The notes under the pieces were generated by a model. It was not told the DNA's origin, made no database searches, and worked only from the letters and a program-made list of their open reading frames with translations. The position numbers and the translations under genes are program-made. 64,000 bases of DNA from Sesamum alatum (taxonomy: Eukaryota; Streptophyta; Magnoliopsida; Lamiales; Pedaliaceae): positions 25,901,636 through 25,965,635 of the forward strand of contig JACGWO010000002.1 of the NCBI GenBank assembly GCA_034509735.1. The letters run 5' to 3'. Positions 1 through 11,660 of this stretch are shown one piece after another. Numbering within the stretch: the first letter of the stretch is position 1; every line of letters begins with the position of its first letter.

Positions 1-2178
1 CTATGCACTAGAAACGGCGGCCAAGTTGTTGAATTTGACGCCTACCAGTGCATTGACCCAAACGCAATATGAGATATGGCACGGCAAGCCTGCGTCCTAC
101 AACTACTTGAGAGTGTGGGGTAGCCCCGCATACGTCAAGAGGTTAGTGGGAGATAAGCTAGAATCTAGGTCTAGCTTATGCAGTTCGTTGGATACCCTAA
201 AGAAACTGCGGGTTATTACTTTTATGACCCCTTGGAACAAAAGGTGTTTGTTTCAAGAAATGCAGTATTCTTGGAGCAAGGCTTCACGGAGGATATCCAA
301 CCTGATGAGCTGATCCTTGAGGAATCAAGTGATGGAATCCAGCCATCAGAGGCAGCCACGGAACCCTCACTTAGAGGATTCAGGATAAACAGCCGAAGGG
401 CTGACCAACCTCGAGAGGTCCAACATGCTAGGCATGAAGGACAGCCTCAGGAACGGCTAGCCCCGGTTCCTGAACCGCCGGCTCCGATACAGTCAGCGCC
501 CACAGTCACCACTGACGTTCCCGTTCTCCGTAGGTCCACTAGAGAGTCCAGACCTCCAGTGAGGTATGGCTTTCTAGGGGCGATCGATCTTTTGGATAAC
601 GATCCTAAGAATATGGAGAAGCGATGTCTGACATCGACTCCGGGAAATGGCTTGAGGCCATGAAAGCCGAAATGGACTCCATGAGCGAGAACCAAGTCTG
701 GAGTCTTGTAGATCCACCGAAAGGTGTTAAGCCAGTGGGATGTAAGTGGGTCTACAAGCGCAAACTTGGCGTTGATGGAGAAGTCACAACCTTTAAGGCT
801 AGGCTTGTAGCTAAGGGATACACTCAACGACCCGGGGTCGATTTTGAGGATACCTACTCGCCAGTAGCCATGGCTAAATCCATTCGGATCCTGCTCGCCA
901 TAGCAGCATGGTATGACTATGAAATATGGCAGATGGACGTGAAAACAGCCTTCCTCAACGGTTTCGTTGAAGAAGAGATCTATATGGATCAGCCAGAGGG
1001 TTTCACGGTCACTGGAGAAGAACAGAAAGTATGTCGTCTCCAGAAGTCCATCTATGGCCTCAAACAAGCATCCTGAAGTTGGAACATTCGATTTGATGAA
1101 GTAATACGGGGTTATGACTTCATCAAGAACGAATCCGACCCTTGTGTATACAAGAAGGTCAGTGGGAGCTCAATAGTGTTCCTAGTGCTTTATGTGGATG
1201 ACATTCTACTCATTGGTAATGACGTTAGAATGTTAGGAAACACTAAAGCATGGTTGTCAACCCAGTTTTCCATGAAGGACTTGGGTGAAGCTTCCTACAT
1301 CCTAGGCACCCAGATTGTCAAGGACAGATCTAAAAAGGATGTTAGGACTCACCCAAAACTCGTATATGGAGAAAGTCCTAAAGAGATATCGAATGGACAA
1401 CTCCAAACGAGGATTCCTTCCCATGAGGCATGGGATTAAGTTGTCCAAGAAACAGTCCCCACAGACTGATGAGGAACTTGAAAGGATGAAAGTCATCCCC
1501 TATGCTTCTGCCGTAGGTAGCATCCAATATGCGGTCCACTGCACTAGGCCTGACATTGCATACACTTTGAGCGTAACAAGCAGATATCAGTCCTGCGCAG
1601 GAGAGGCACATTGAAATGCTGTTAAGGGCATCCTTAAGTACCTAAGGAGGACTAAGGAAATGCTCCTAGTCTATGGCAATGGAGAACTAATTCTGGAAGG
1701 CTTTAGCGACGCTAGCTTCCAGTCTGATGACGATGATGCCAAGTCTCAATCGGGGTACATATTCAAACTCAATGGAGTAGTAGTAGCTTGGAAAAGTTCC
1801 AAGCAAGCAACCATTGCTGACTCCACCACAGAGGCTGAATACATAGCAGCTTCAAAAGCTGCTAAGGAAGCGGTTTGGATGAGAAACTACATCCAAGAGT
1901 TGGGTGTGGTGCCTAGCATCGCCGAGCCTGTTGTCATCTTCTGTGATAACAACGGTGCAATAGCGCAAGCAAAGGAACCGAGATCCCATCACCGTTCCAA
2001 ACACATTCTTAGACGCTACCATCTTCTTAGAGAAATGGTAGGAAGAGGTGACGTCCGGATCGACCGAGTCAACTCAGCAGACAACACAGCAGATCCGCTG
2101 ACAAAGCCTATGTCGCAGAGCGCTCATACGCAACATCTTGAGAAGATGGGGATTAGACATATGGGCGATTGGCTTTAA
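1..2178 (+). pseudogene. Copia A1 pol, 3' part (integrase C-terminus, RT, RNase H), broken
   Basis: The window opens inside a Ty1/copia polyprotein. In order: integrase C-terminal region (TPYEIWHGKP-like stretch near 65-95, GYP and FYDPLEQKVFVSRNAVF near 185-275), reverse transcriptase ([10 protein letters not shown] near 740, [12 protein letters not shown] near 930, catalytic YVDD at 1191-1202, intact) and RNase H (ADSTTEAEYIAAS near 1820, ending MGDWL and TAA at 2176-2178). Against element A4 the frame is broken by a lost G near 172, a lost base near 611, CGA to TGA at 1075, an extra A near 1335 and TGG to TGA near 1613. The protein would reverse-transcribe and integrate the element; this copy cannot make it. 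The PPT and LTR follow directly, so the end is secure. The upstream half lies outside the window. Confidence 0.93.
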
Positions 2179-2183
2179 AGGTC

Positions 2184-2193
2184 AAGTGGGAGA
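2184..2193 (+). other. Polypurine tract of A1
   Basis: AAGTGGGAGA lies 6 nt after the pol stop codon and one base before the LTR start TGTTAG. The same tract precedes the 3' LTRs of B2 and A4, with a one-base variant in B1. It primes plus-strand DNA synthesis in LTR elements. Confidence 0.85.
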
Positions 2194-2194
2194 T

Positions 2195-3566
2195 TGTTAG
2201 AATAGGTGACCATGTAAGCCAATTTTGGCAGGAATGTGTAACCTATGTCTAGACAATTTCAGGTGTTTGATAAAATATTTATGAATAAAGAAGTGAAGAT
2301 TCATATGGCAACACTTTGTTTACGTTCACTTATATCTGCTATTACATATTTGTTCACTACGCAAACAAAGCCCACGGACTGAGAATCGATTTCGTAGACT
2401 GGGACTACACTTGGAGGTAGGTCCATGAAATCAGTCTTACCGAATCAGTCCGAAAATCTCCAAGTCAAGGAATCTCGAAAATGGGTACCGGGATTCCCTT
2501 TGAGACTTGCACTAAGCATCTGCTGTCGTATTTGATCGACGGGTGACGAAGGTTGTCTAAGCAGTGTTAGTGGGTCAGCATGCTAGGAAGCAGCTGACTG
2601 AGGTGACTCGCGGGAACCGTCTTACGGAGGACCTTGAGTATGGTCAGCAAGGTATGACGTGAGTTCCCGGTTCCAACGGTACAGGTCAAGTCCTTTGACT
2701 TGAGGAACTGCTGAGTTTACCTGTACATTAGGTCTGTATCTTAGATATGGTGAGAGATTGCCAAAATACTCTTGAGTAGTCATAAGCCATGTCTAGTGCA
2801 GCTCGGGTGTACAGAGTGACAGTAGTTTCCAAGAAAGGATCTGTCTCCTGTCAAAAGGCATTGACAGTTGAGTCTCATGTATGCTCTGTGTCTTGTCCCT
2901 AAAATCTGTGGCCACAGTAACTGAACAGAAGGGAAGGTTTCCCTTGCGGCGTTTAGTAAGGAGAGACCGACACTTAGGTCCAAAATGGGTACCTGCATTT
3001 TCCGTGCCCTAGACTCTAAGTGATGAGACCGAAGACAGAAGGACAAGTGTACTGTTAGAGCCTAAATGTTCATCCCCGATTATCTCACCTAGTCTCTAGT
3101 GCCATGGACCGTTGCTAGATGGCCACCCATGGTAACGGACGGATTCTAGGAATCCGACCAAGTCTAGCTGAAAGGTGAACCTAAAGAGTCACACACTATC
3201 CACACACACTTAGTATTTAATTTGGAATTAAATATTGGAGTAAAGGAATGATTAAATAGGATTTAATCGGGTCCTATATTTTCTTGGAGAAATTAATTCC
3301 TTCTATTTGATAAAGGGAATTAAATTAATAAATTGGATTTATTAAGGGAATTAATTTAATGGGCCTAGAATAAATATTAATATTTATTTATTATATTTAT
3401 TTGGCCTTTTGGAATATTTAATAGAATTTAAATATTCCATTAAATTAAATTACTGGTTGAGATTTAATGGGAGAGATCCTAGTTAAATTAAGCTTCTAAA
3501 GAGGTGGAGTTTAAAGAGGATTAAACTCTTACCCTATATAAACCCCTAGCCTTGCACCTTTTGAAG
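2195..3566 (+). repeat. Copia A1 3' LTR, truncated
   Basis: It starts TGTTAGAATAGGTGACC right after the PPT and aligns by eye with the LTRs at 39323, 42141 and (reverse) 15815. It contains the palindrome CTGTGGCCACAG (2906-2917), the conserved U3 block 3089-3196, and a TATA box (TATATAAA, about 3535-3542). Intact copies are about 1.98 kb. This one stops shortly after the TATA box, around 3566-3572, where minus-strand copia integrase sequence begins. The exact break is blurred by similar GGTGAA/GGTAAA sequence on both sides. Confidence 0.88.
3089..3196 (+). promoter_or_regulatory. U3 block conserved between LTR families A and B
   Basis: The stretch from the CTAGTCTCTAG region to GAGTCACACAC is nearly the same in all A and B LTRs, although the rest of U3 has diverged. 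It holds two CCATGG sites, a CCGTTGC / GTAACGG pairing and the hairpin GGATTC-TAG-GAATCC (3141-3155). It lies about 340-450 bp upstream of the TATA box. Function unknown. Confidence 0.5.
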
Positions 3567-3571
3567 GATGG

Positions 3572-5130
3572 TGAAGGTTATGAAGTAGGAGAACCCACGT
3601 TGGGCCTACGTCCTTAGTGGTCCACATACGTCTGTATGGACCAGGTCCAATAGACCTGTGGCAAGCCTGCTTTGTCCTACAAAGGGCTTCTTGGTCATTT
3701 TCCCTCTTAGACAGGATTCACAAGTTGGTAGCTGACTCAAGTCCCGTACCTCTAGGTTCTTTGAGTCTACCAATTTCTTCATCCTGTCTTGGGATATGTG
3801 ACCTAGCCTAGTGTGCCACAGTCGTGCGTTCCCGTTGTTATCTATTTTACATTTGTGTTGAGCGTTTAGAACGAAGTTCGTTTGTTGTAAGATATAGAGC
3901 CCGTTATTAAGTGTACCAAATAGATGAGCAATTCCGCACCTCATCAAATAAAAGCAATTTTTATTGATCATAAACTCATATCCACTATTGTCTAACAACG
4001 GAATGGAAATGATGTTTTTAATCATACTAGGTACATAATAAACTTTCTCTAACTCTATACTATTATGATCAATAACTACTAGAGTGGCGGATCCTACTGC
4101 TTCTGCCGAGATGGCCTTGCCATTTCCAAGATTCAGGATCATATTCCCGCTACCCAGTTTTCTGCTTCTTTTCAGCACCTGCAAATCATTGCAAATGTGA
4201 GCTCCACAGCCGGTATCTAATACTCAAGAGGCAGAGTTAGTAACCATATTAACCTCAATTACAAAGATACCTTGGTCAGAGAGGAGTTTGGGACACTCCC
4301 TCTTCCAATGCCCTTTCTCATGGCAATTGATACATATGTCATATGCCCTCGACTGTGGCTTGGAGACAACCTTCCCTTTTCCTTTGCCTTTCCTCTCTTT
4401 GGCAACGGGAACACTCTTAGTGTTTGTAGCTGCTTTGACGGCTTTTCCCTTTCCCTTCTTCCCTTTCCAACGTTCGGCACCCTTGTCTTTCGTCTTGAAA
4501 GTCGAAGCACCTCCAAATAATACCGACGGCGTGGACTTTTTGGTTGTTGCCTCGTATTGCACCAACATATTGATTAACTCATGAATACCTTTCTCAAGTG
4601 TGTTCATGTTATAGTTAACAATAAATTGGTCGAAGGAGGTAGGAGAGACTGAAGGATCACATCTATGTACGTCTCGTTATTGAGGTCTGCCTTTAGGTCC
4701 TCGAGCTTTTCCACCAAAGTAAGCATTTTGACCCCGTGCTCTCGTACAGAGGATCCTTCGGTCATTTTAGTTCAAAGAATGACTTCATCGCGACATACCT
4801 AGTATGCCGGTCCAGGAATGCATACCAATCCTTCAGACGAGCCATAATGGAAGGGACATCGTCTAGCCTTTCATACTGCTTCTGAATCTCATTCGTCATA
4901 GAGGCAAGTATGATGCTACGGACCTTTCGGTTATCCTTATGCCAAGTCTCGAAGGTCTCACGTTCTTCTGGCGTGGATCCTTCTGGCAAGGTCCTAGGGA
5001 GAAGCTCGTCCACGACGTATCCTTGGTTCTCGTAATCTAGGACTATCCTCAGATTGCGCAATCAGTCGTTGTAATTTGTTTCATTGAACTTGTTAGTCTC
5101 AAGTATGGTTGATAATGGGTTCTTAGACAT
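3572..5130 (-). pseudogene. F1 gag-protease-integrase N-terminus, broken
   Basis: The start codon at 5130-5128 opens the same gag start as A4 and B2 (MSKNP, then TNKFNGTNY). Recognisable parts are the gag helical region, a lysine/glycine-rich segment, an intact CCHC knuckle (CINCHEKGHWKRECP, near 4300-4345), protease (VLDTGCGAHICN near 4190-4225), the GAG pre-integrase zinc region (LWHTRLGHIS, CESC) and the first integrase Asp (HTDVCGPL). Lesions: TGG to TGA early in gag (about 5065), a frameshift near 4760, and TGG to TGA just before the protease motif (about 4227). The piece ends at the start of the integrase core. Distinct lesions show that it decayed independently of A4. Confidence 0.88.
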
Positions 5131-7059
5131 TTTTAAATCTACATTTAAAACAGAACTCGCAATCAGTAGAATTTAAAAGACGGATGTTTTGATAAATAGT
5201 TAAATTCTTGGTCTTTAGTGATTTAATGCTCCCACTATTTATACGAAAACACGATACTCTCAAGCGTTGTTTTCGGGAAACCTTTTCCTAGTGGGCTTGG
5301 GACCCACAATGAATTTTTCCATACTCCGCTTTTACGATTCGCATGGGAAGAATCCTGTGGGAGGTATGCCATACCATTCTCTTTCCACAAGATTCTCAAG
5401 ATAATTGCCTCACCCTTTCACATGATCCCGAGGACTTCAAGCGAATCATGCTAATCGGGCATTAGACCCGACCCAATCAACCAAATCATAGACCCGCTGC
5501 TACCTCCACGACTCGTGAGACAGGTAACAGTGGTCTACTTTTCGTTCATGACATAGTGCAGCTTCTTTTAAGTACGATAGACGTGCCACGACTCGTGAGA
5601 CCACGCTATCGACCTAAATTAGCTTCCTAACTATGCCATGGATTGGAAGGCATGGACAAACTCCTACGGTCCACTAATATTTGGACATTGGTCCAATCAA
5701 GTGAGAGTTGTAAATGACCGAGATCATATATATATATATATATATATATATAAACACATTCATCCACAATGCGTAAATAAATAAATTGCATCCCATAGCA
5801 GTTATACGATAAATAAAACCATTCATTCATCATAACAGCCACATGCAAAATTAAAGCCTAGCACGCCCCTGTTGGATGATTACGAGCCCGAATCCTATGC
5901 GACCCACTGAGCCCGCAGTGGATCTATGGTCAATCTAGGGTTGGTCCTACACTATTACATTAATAGTAACCCGATCATCATTCTGATGGGCCTTGGTCTC
6001 TTTTCTCTTTCAACTCTTCATGGAAACGCCTTGGATCCTCCATTCTGGGCTCTCCATGTGGACCTTCGTTCTTCTCCACCAAATGCATAAAAATAAAATC
6101 CTCACTCCTATTCCACTCTCATTACATATGTAAAAAGAAACCCCAGCGAAAACCCGAGGGGAGTACATTAGGAGGGAGAAAGAATGTCTTATTATTCCAA
6201 GGCAACTAGAAGGGGAGAAGGAGAAAGCAAAAGGAGGTACACAGGCCCAACATAAATTTAAACCATACATTCGGTCTAGGGCTCATGATCATCCATTTCC
6301 ATTAAACGCACATAATCACATGATCCAATCACATAAACTCATGCTAATAATCCATGATAAATAAATGAGCTACGTATGAAAAATATGGTACAACCGTTGG
6401 CAGCAACCTTTTTTCGTTTAGGAAGGCCTTCCTCATGATTTGAAGATAAGCAATTCCCGGGATTCCAAATCCAATACATTCAACCTCCCAAATAATGTTC
6501 TTAGAGAAAATATGCAAAATTAAATAAAACGAATTTTTCAGAATTATCCAAAAAATGAAAATAACGACAAAACGATCACGTCAATCGGCCGCCGCCACCG
6601 GCAACACTCTGCCGGCGCACGCAGGTCAGCAGGCCCAACCTGCTATCCTGGCACAAACGCAGGGCCCGCATGACCGGGCGCGCGCGGGCAGGCTTGCCTG
6701 GTGGGCAGCATTGCGCACGCCTGCGCGCATTGGCAGGTTGCCGTGCGCGCAGGCACCTTTACCCGCACGCGCCAACCTGTCGGTCGCCTGCGTGCGCCTG
6801 TTCTGCGCAGGCCGCGCGCGCACAGGCTCTCCCTGGCCAGGCTCCCTCGACGGGTCGGATTGGCGCGCGCCCAGCCACCCGTCTGCGCCTGTCGCCCGGC
6901 CGCGCGCAAGCTCCCCTGCTTACGCGCGCCCACCTCGCCTGAGCGCACAACGTGCGCGGTCAGCCACTGGCTGGCTGCGTGCGACGTTTTCTCCATTATA
7001 TTCATTTTTGCCTCCCGTTTCCCAAGAAAAAATAGAAAAACCAACAGCACCAAAATCAT
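5131..7059 (-). other. F1 leader (5' untranslated region) with GC-rich island
   Basis: Non-coding leader homologous to the 43932-45918 leader of A4. From gag outward it has: TATAAATA (minus strand, 5236-5243) about 106 nt before gag, two CACGACTCGTG palindromes (5507-5517, 5587-5597), an (AT)n run at 5726-5752, and a GC-rich island (about 6583-6990) of GCGCGC/CAGGC-type low-complexity sequence. The long open frames across the island, up to 200 codons, have no homology and differ in every copy, so they are not called genes. Confidence 0.75.
5726..5752. repeat. (AT)n microsatellite
   Basis: Uninterrupted AT dinucleotide run in the F1 leader. The A4 and A2 leaders lack an expansion at the same place, so it grew after insertion of this copy. 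Confidence 0.9.
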
Positions 7060-9066
7060 CTAAGAATGTGTTTGGAATGGTGATGACATCTCGGTTCCTT
7101 TGCTTGCGCTATTGCTCCGTTGTTATGCTAGGCACCACACCCAACTCTTGGATTTAGTTTCTCATCCAAACCGCTTCCTTGGCAACTTCTGGAGCTGCTA
7201 TGTATTCGGCCTCAGTGGTGGAATCAGCAGTGGTTGCTTGCTTGGAGCTTTTCCTAGCCACTACTCCTCCATTGAGCCTCAATACATAACCCGATTGAGA
7301 CTTGGCATCATCGTCATCAGACTAGAAGCTAGTGTCGCTCAAGCCTACCAGGATCAGTTTTCCATTGCCATAGACTAAGAACATTTCCTTAGTCCTCCTC
7401 AGGTACTTAAGGATGCCCTTAACAATATTCCAATGTGCCTCTCCTGCACAAGACTGATATCTGCTCGTTACACTCAAAGCGTAGGCAAGGTCAGGTCTGG
7501 TGCAGTGGTCCGCATATTAGATGCTTCCTACGGCAGAAGCATAGGGGATGACTTTCATCCTTTCAAGTTCCTCATTAGTCTGCGGGTACTGTTTCTTGGA
7601 TAACTTCATCCCATGCCTCATGGGAAGGAATCCTCGTTTGGAGTTGTCCATTCAAAATCTTTTCAGGACTTTCTCCATATACAAGTTTTGGGTGAGTCTT
7701 AACATTCTTTTAGATATGTCCCTGACAATCTGGATTCCTAGAATGTAGGAGGCTTCACCCAAATCCTTCATGGAAAACTGGGTTGATAACCATACTTTTG
7801 TATTACCCAACATTTTAACATCATTACCTATAAGTGGAATGTCATCCACATAAAGCACTAGGAACACTATAGAGCTCCCATTGACCTTCTTGTATACACA
7901 AGGGTCGGATTCGTCTTTGATGAAGTCATAACTCCGTATTACTTCATCAAAGCGAATGTTCCAGCTTCGGGATGCTTGTTTGAGGCCATAGATGGACTTC
8001 TGGAGACGACAGACCTTCTGTTCTTCTCCAGTGACTGTGAAACCCTCCGGCTGATCCATATACATCTCTCTCTCAATGAAACCATTGAGGAAGGCCGTTT
8101 TCACGTCCATCTGCCATATCTCATAGTCATACCATGCTTCTATGGTGAGTAGGATCCGAATGGATTTAACCATGGCTACTGGCGAGTAGGTGTCCTCAAA
8201 ATCAACCCCGGGTCGTTGAGTGTATCCTTTAGCTACTAGCCTAGCCTTAAAAGTTGTGACTTCTCCATCAAACCCAAGTTTGCGCTTATAGATCCACTTA
8301 CAGCCACCTGGCTTAACACCTTTCGGTGGGTCAAGTCTCTAGACTTGGTTCTCGCTCATGGAGTCTATTTCGATTTTCATGGCCTCAAGCCATTTCCCTG
8401 AGTCGATGTCAGACATCGCTTCTCCGTATGTCTTAGGATCTTTATCCAGTAGACCGGTCGTATTTAGAAAGCCATATCTCACCGGAGGTCGAGACTCTCT
8501 AGTTGACCTACAGAGAACAGGAACGTCAGTGGTCACTGTGGGCGCTGACTGTATAGGAGCTGGCGGTTCAGGTACCAGGGCTGGCCCTTCCTGAGGCTGT
8601 CCTTGATCCCTAGCATGCTAGTCTTGTCGAGGTTGGTCAGCCCTTCGGGTGTCTATCCTGAATCCTCTAAGTGAGGAATCCGCAGCTACCTCTGATGACT
8701 GATTTCCATCACTTGATTCCTCAAGGATCAATTCATTAGGTTGGATATCCTCTGGAAAGCCTTGTTCCAAGAACACTGCGTTCCTTGAAACAAATACCTT
8801 TTGTTCCAAGGGGTCATAAAAGTAATAACCTGCAGTTTCTTTAGGGTATCCAACGAACCTGCATAAGCTAGACCTGGATTCTAGCTTATCTCCCACTAAC
8901 CTCTTGACGTATGCGGGGCTACCCCACACTTTCAAGTAGTTGTAGCACGCAGGCTTGCCGTGCCATATTTCATATGGCGTTTGGGTCAATACACTGGTTG
9001 GCGCCAAATTTAACAACTTGGCCGCCATTTCCAATGCGTAGCCCCAAAAGGACAAGGGAAATTTGG
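7060..9066 (-). pseudogene. A2 pol (integrase C-terminus, RT, RNase H), broken
   Basis: Reading down from 9066: integrase C-terminal part (PLSFWGYALEMAAKLLNLAP near 9010-9060, PYEIWHGKPA, FYDPLEQKVFVSRNAVF), linker, RT ([12 protein letters not shown] near 8100; catalytic YVDD at 7852-7841 intact; LSTQFSMKDLGEASYIL) and RNase H, stopping at about 7060 inside the region matching 2000-2020 of A1. Several stops and frameshifts occur, for example before the RT start near 8340 and in RNase H near 7515. The integrase catalytic core is absent because of the internal deletion at about 9070. Confidence 0.88.
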
Positions 9067-9622
9067 TAAAACTCATGAATACCCTTCTGAAGTGCATTCA
9101 TGTTATAGTTAACAATAAATTGGTCGAAGGAGCGTGGGAGAGACTGAAGGATCTATGTACGTCTCATTATCGAGGCCTGCCTTTAGGTCCTCGAGCTTTT
9201 CCACCAGGGTAAGCATTTTAACCCCGTGCTCTTGTACAGAGGATCCTTCGGATCATCTTGGTTCCAAAGAACGCCTTAGTCGCGACATACCTAGTATGCC
9301 GGTCCGGGACTGCATAGCAATCCTTAAGGCGCGCCATAATGGAAGGGACATCGTCTAGCCTTTCATATTGCTTCTGAATCTCACTCGTCATTGAAGCAAG
9401 TATGACGCTACGGACCTTCCAGTTATCCTTATGCCAAGTCTCGAACGTCTCATGTTCTTCTAGCGTGGATCCTTCCGGTAAGGTCCTAGGGAGAGGCTCG
9501 TCCATGACGTAGCCTTGGTTCTCGTAATCTAGGACTATCCTGAGATTACGCAACCAGTCGTTGTAATTTGTTCCATTGAATTTGTTGGTCTCAAGTATGG
9601 TTAATAGTGGGTTCTTAGACAT
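9067..9622 (-). pseudogene. A2 gag N-terminal part, 3' deleted
   Basis: The ATG at 9622 starts the same gag as the other A copies, with the segment TNKFNGTNYNDWLRNLR near 9550. The frame is open to about 9218, then shifted near the DDE-less EGSSVQ/EHG segment; homology continues to NYNMNALQKGIHE near 9090. There the sequence jumps to integrase (FTKFPLSFWG). The jump falls at ATGAGTT, which occurs in both places in A4, so 1.28 kb with the zinc knuckle, protease and integrase core is gone. Confidence 0.85.
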
Positions 9623-11647
9623 TTTAAATCTACATTTAAAAACAGAGTTCGCGATCAGCAGAATTTAAAAGGCGAAAGTTTGATAAATAATTAAACGCTT
9701 GGTCTTAAGTCATTTAATGCTCCCACTATTTATACGGAAACACGATACTCTCAAACGTTGTTTTCGGGAAACCTTTTCCTAGTGGGCTTGGGATCCACAG
9801 CGAATTTTTCCATACCCCGCTTTTACGATTAGCATGGGAAATATCCTGTGGAAGGTATGCCATACCATTCTCGTTCCACGGGATTCCCAAGATTATTGCC
9901 TCGCCCTTTGACATGATCCTGAGGACTCCAAGCGAATCATGCTAATCGGGCGTTAGACCCGCTGCTACCTCCACGACTCGTGAGACAGGTAAGAGTGGTC
10001 TACTTTTTGTTCACGACATAGTGCAGCTTCTTTTAAGTACGATAGACGTGCCACGACTCGTGAGACCACGCTATCGACCTAAATCAGCTTCCTCACTATG
10101 CCATGGACTGGAAGGCATGGACAAACTCCTAGAGTCCATGTCCATTTTGTCTAGGGTCTAATATTTGGACATTGGTCCAACCAATGTGAGAGTTGTAAAT
10201 GACCAAGATCTCATATGTAATTATAAACACATTCATCCACAATGCGTAAATAAATAAATTTCATCCCATAGCAGTTATATGATAAATAAAAAACCATTCA
10301 TCCATCATAACAGCCACATGCAAAATTAAAGCCTAGCATGCCCCTGTTGGATGATCACGAGCCTAAATCCTATGCGACCCACTGAGCCTACAGTGGATCT
10401 ATTGTCAATCTAGGGTTGGTCCTACAATATTATATTAATAGTAACCCAATCATCATTCTGATGGGCCTTGTCTCTTTTCTCTTTCATTTCTTCATGGAAA
10501 CGCCTTGGATCCTCCATTCTGGGCTCTCCATGTGGACCTTCCTTCTTCTCCACCAAATACATAAAAATAAATCCTCACTCCTATTCTACTCTCATTACAT
10601 ATGTAAAAAGAAACCCCAGCGAAAACCCGGGGGAGTACATAAGGATGGAGAAAGAATGCCTTATTATTCCAAGGCAACTAGAAGGGGAGAAGGAGAAAGC
10701 AGAAACAGGCACACGGGCCCAACATAAAATTAAACCATACATTCGGTCTAGGGCTCGTGATCGTCCATTTCCATTCAACGCACATAATCATATGATCCAA
10801 TCACATAAACACATGCTAATAAATAAATGTGCTACTTATGAAAAAAATGGTTCAACCGTTGGCAATTATTTTTTCTCGTTTAGGAAGACCCTTCCTCACT
10901 ATTTGTAGGTAAGTTATCCCCGGGATTCCAAATCCAATAAACTTAACCTCCCAAAATAATATTCTTAGAAATTATGCAAAATTTAAACAAAACGAATTGT
11001 TCAGAATTAATCCAAGAAATTAAAAAATTGAAAATAACGAGAAAAACGACGACGTCAACCGGCTGCAGCCACCGGCAGCTGTCAGCCGGCGCGCAGGTCA
11101 GCAGGCGGGCCTGGTCGCCTGCGTGCGCCTGCCTCGCGAGAGCGCGCGCGCGCGCAGACACCATCGTCTGCGTGGGCACGCGCGGCCCTTCCAGCATGCA
11201 AGTCGCGCCACGCGCACTCGTAGGGCGCACCTGACGGCGCCGCCCCGTGCGGCCTGTCTGCATGCATGCACGCGCGACCAATCACCCGCCTGCGCCTGTC
11301 TCCCAGCCGTGCGCCCGATAGGTCTGGACTGCACGTGCGATGCGCGTCTGGCGCAGGCGGCCGGGCGCAGGCTCCCCTGCCTGCGCGCGTCCGCCTTGCC
11401 TGAGCGCACAGCGCGTGCGGTCAGCCACCGGCTGGCCGCGTGCTACGTTTTCTCCGTTTCGTTCGATTTTTGCCCCCGTTTCCCTAGAAAAATAGAATAT
11501 ACCAACACACCAAAAATCATACGAGATCGAAAGCAAGAAAACAACATGCTTCTACGATAAAAATATGAAGAAATAACAAAAAACATGCCAAACACGTTTT
11601 CATGCTTAAAACGCACACAAAAACCGTAGGCCTATACACCGAACTGG
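9623..11647 (-). other. A2 leader with GC-rich island
   Basis: Runs from primer site to gag. It holds a TATAAATA box (minus strand, 9727-9734) about 105 nt before gag, two CACGACTCGTG palindromes (about 9973-9983 and 10052-10062), and a GC-rich island at about 11059-11445 flanked by TTTTCTAGGGAAACGGGGGC-like sequence. Open frames over the island are composition artefacts. Confidence 0.75.
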
Positions 11648-11659
11648 GCTCTGATACCA
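11648..11659 (-). other. Primer binding site of A2
   Basis: On the minus strand this reads TGGTATCAGAGC, the usual plant copia site complementary to the 3' end of initiator methionine tRNA. It lies one base inside the 5' LTR. The LTR end here is TA instead of CA. Confidence 0.9.
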
Positions 11660-11660
11660 C

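Larger units (their letters stand above)
3567..7059 (-). mobile_element. Copia A-family fragment F1 (leader, gag, protease, integrase start)
   Basis: Read on the minus strand, this runs leader (7059 to 5131), gag start (5130), zinc knuckle, protease and first part of integrase, ending at about 3572. It has no LTR, primer site, reverse transcriptase or RNase H. Its low-coordinate end meets the A1 LTR head-on. Its high-coordinate end is joined within the leader to the RNase H of element A2. Both ends are therefore rearrangement breakpoints, not transposon termini. Confidence 0.85.

Noticed and set aside
2780..3046. 88-codon antisense frame in A LTRs (also 14982-15245, 39901-40107, 42723-42989)
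   Set aside because: Antisense frame in repeated U3 DNA without homology; copies differ in frame and length.
6555..7157. 200-codon open frame and several overlapping ones in the GC-rich block
   Set aside because: They come from low stop-codon density in GC-rich repeats. Residues are Ala/Arg/Pro/Cys low-complexity, both strands and several frames are open, and no frame is conserved among the six leader islands.
11098..11560. Open frames of 100-145 codons over the A2 leader island
   Set aside because: Same composition artefact; no homology, start context or conservation.
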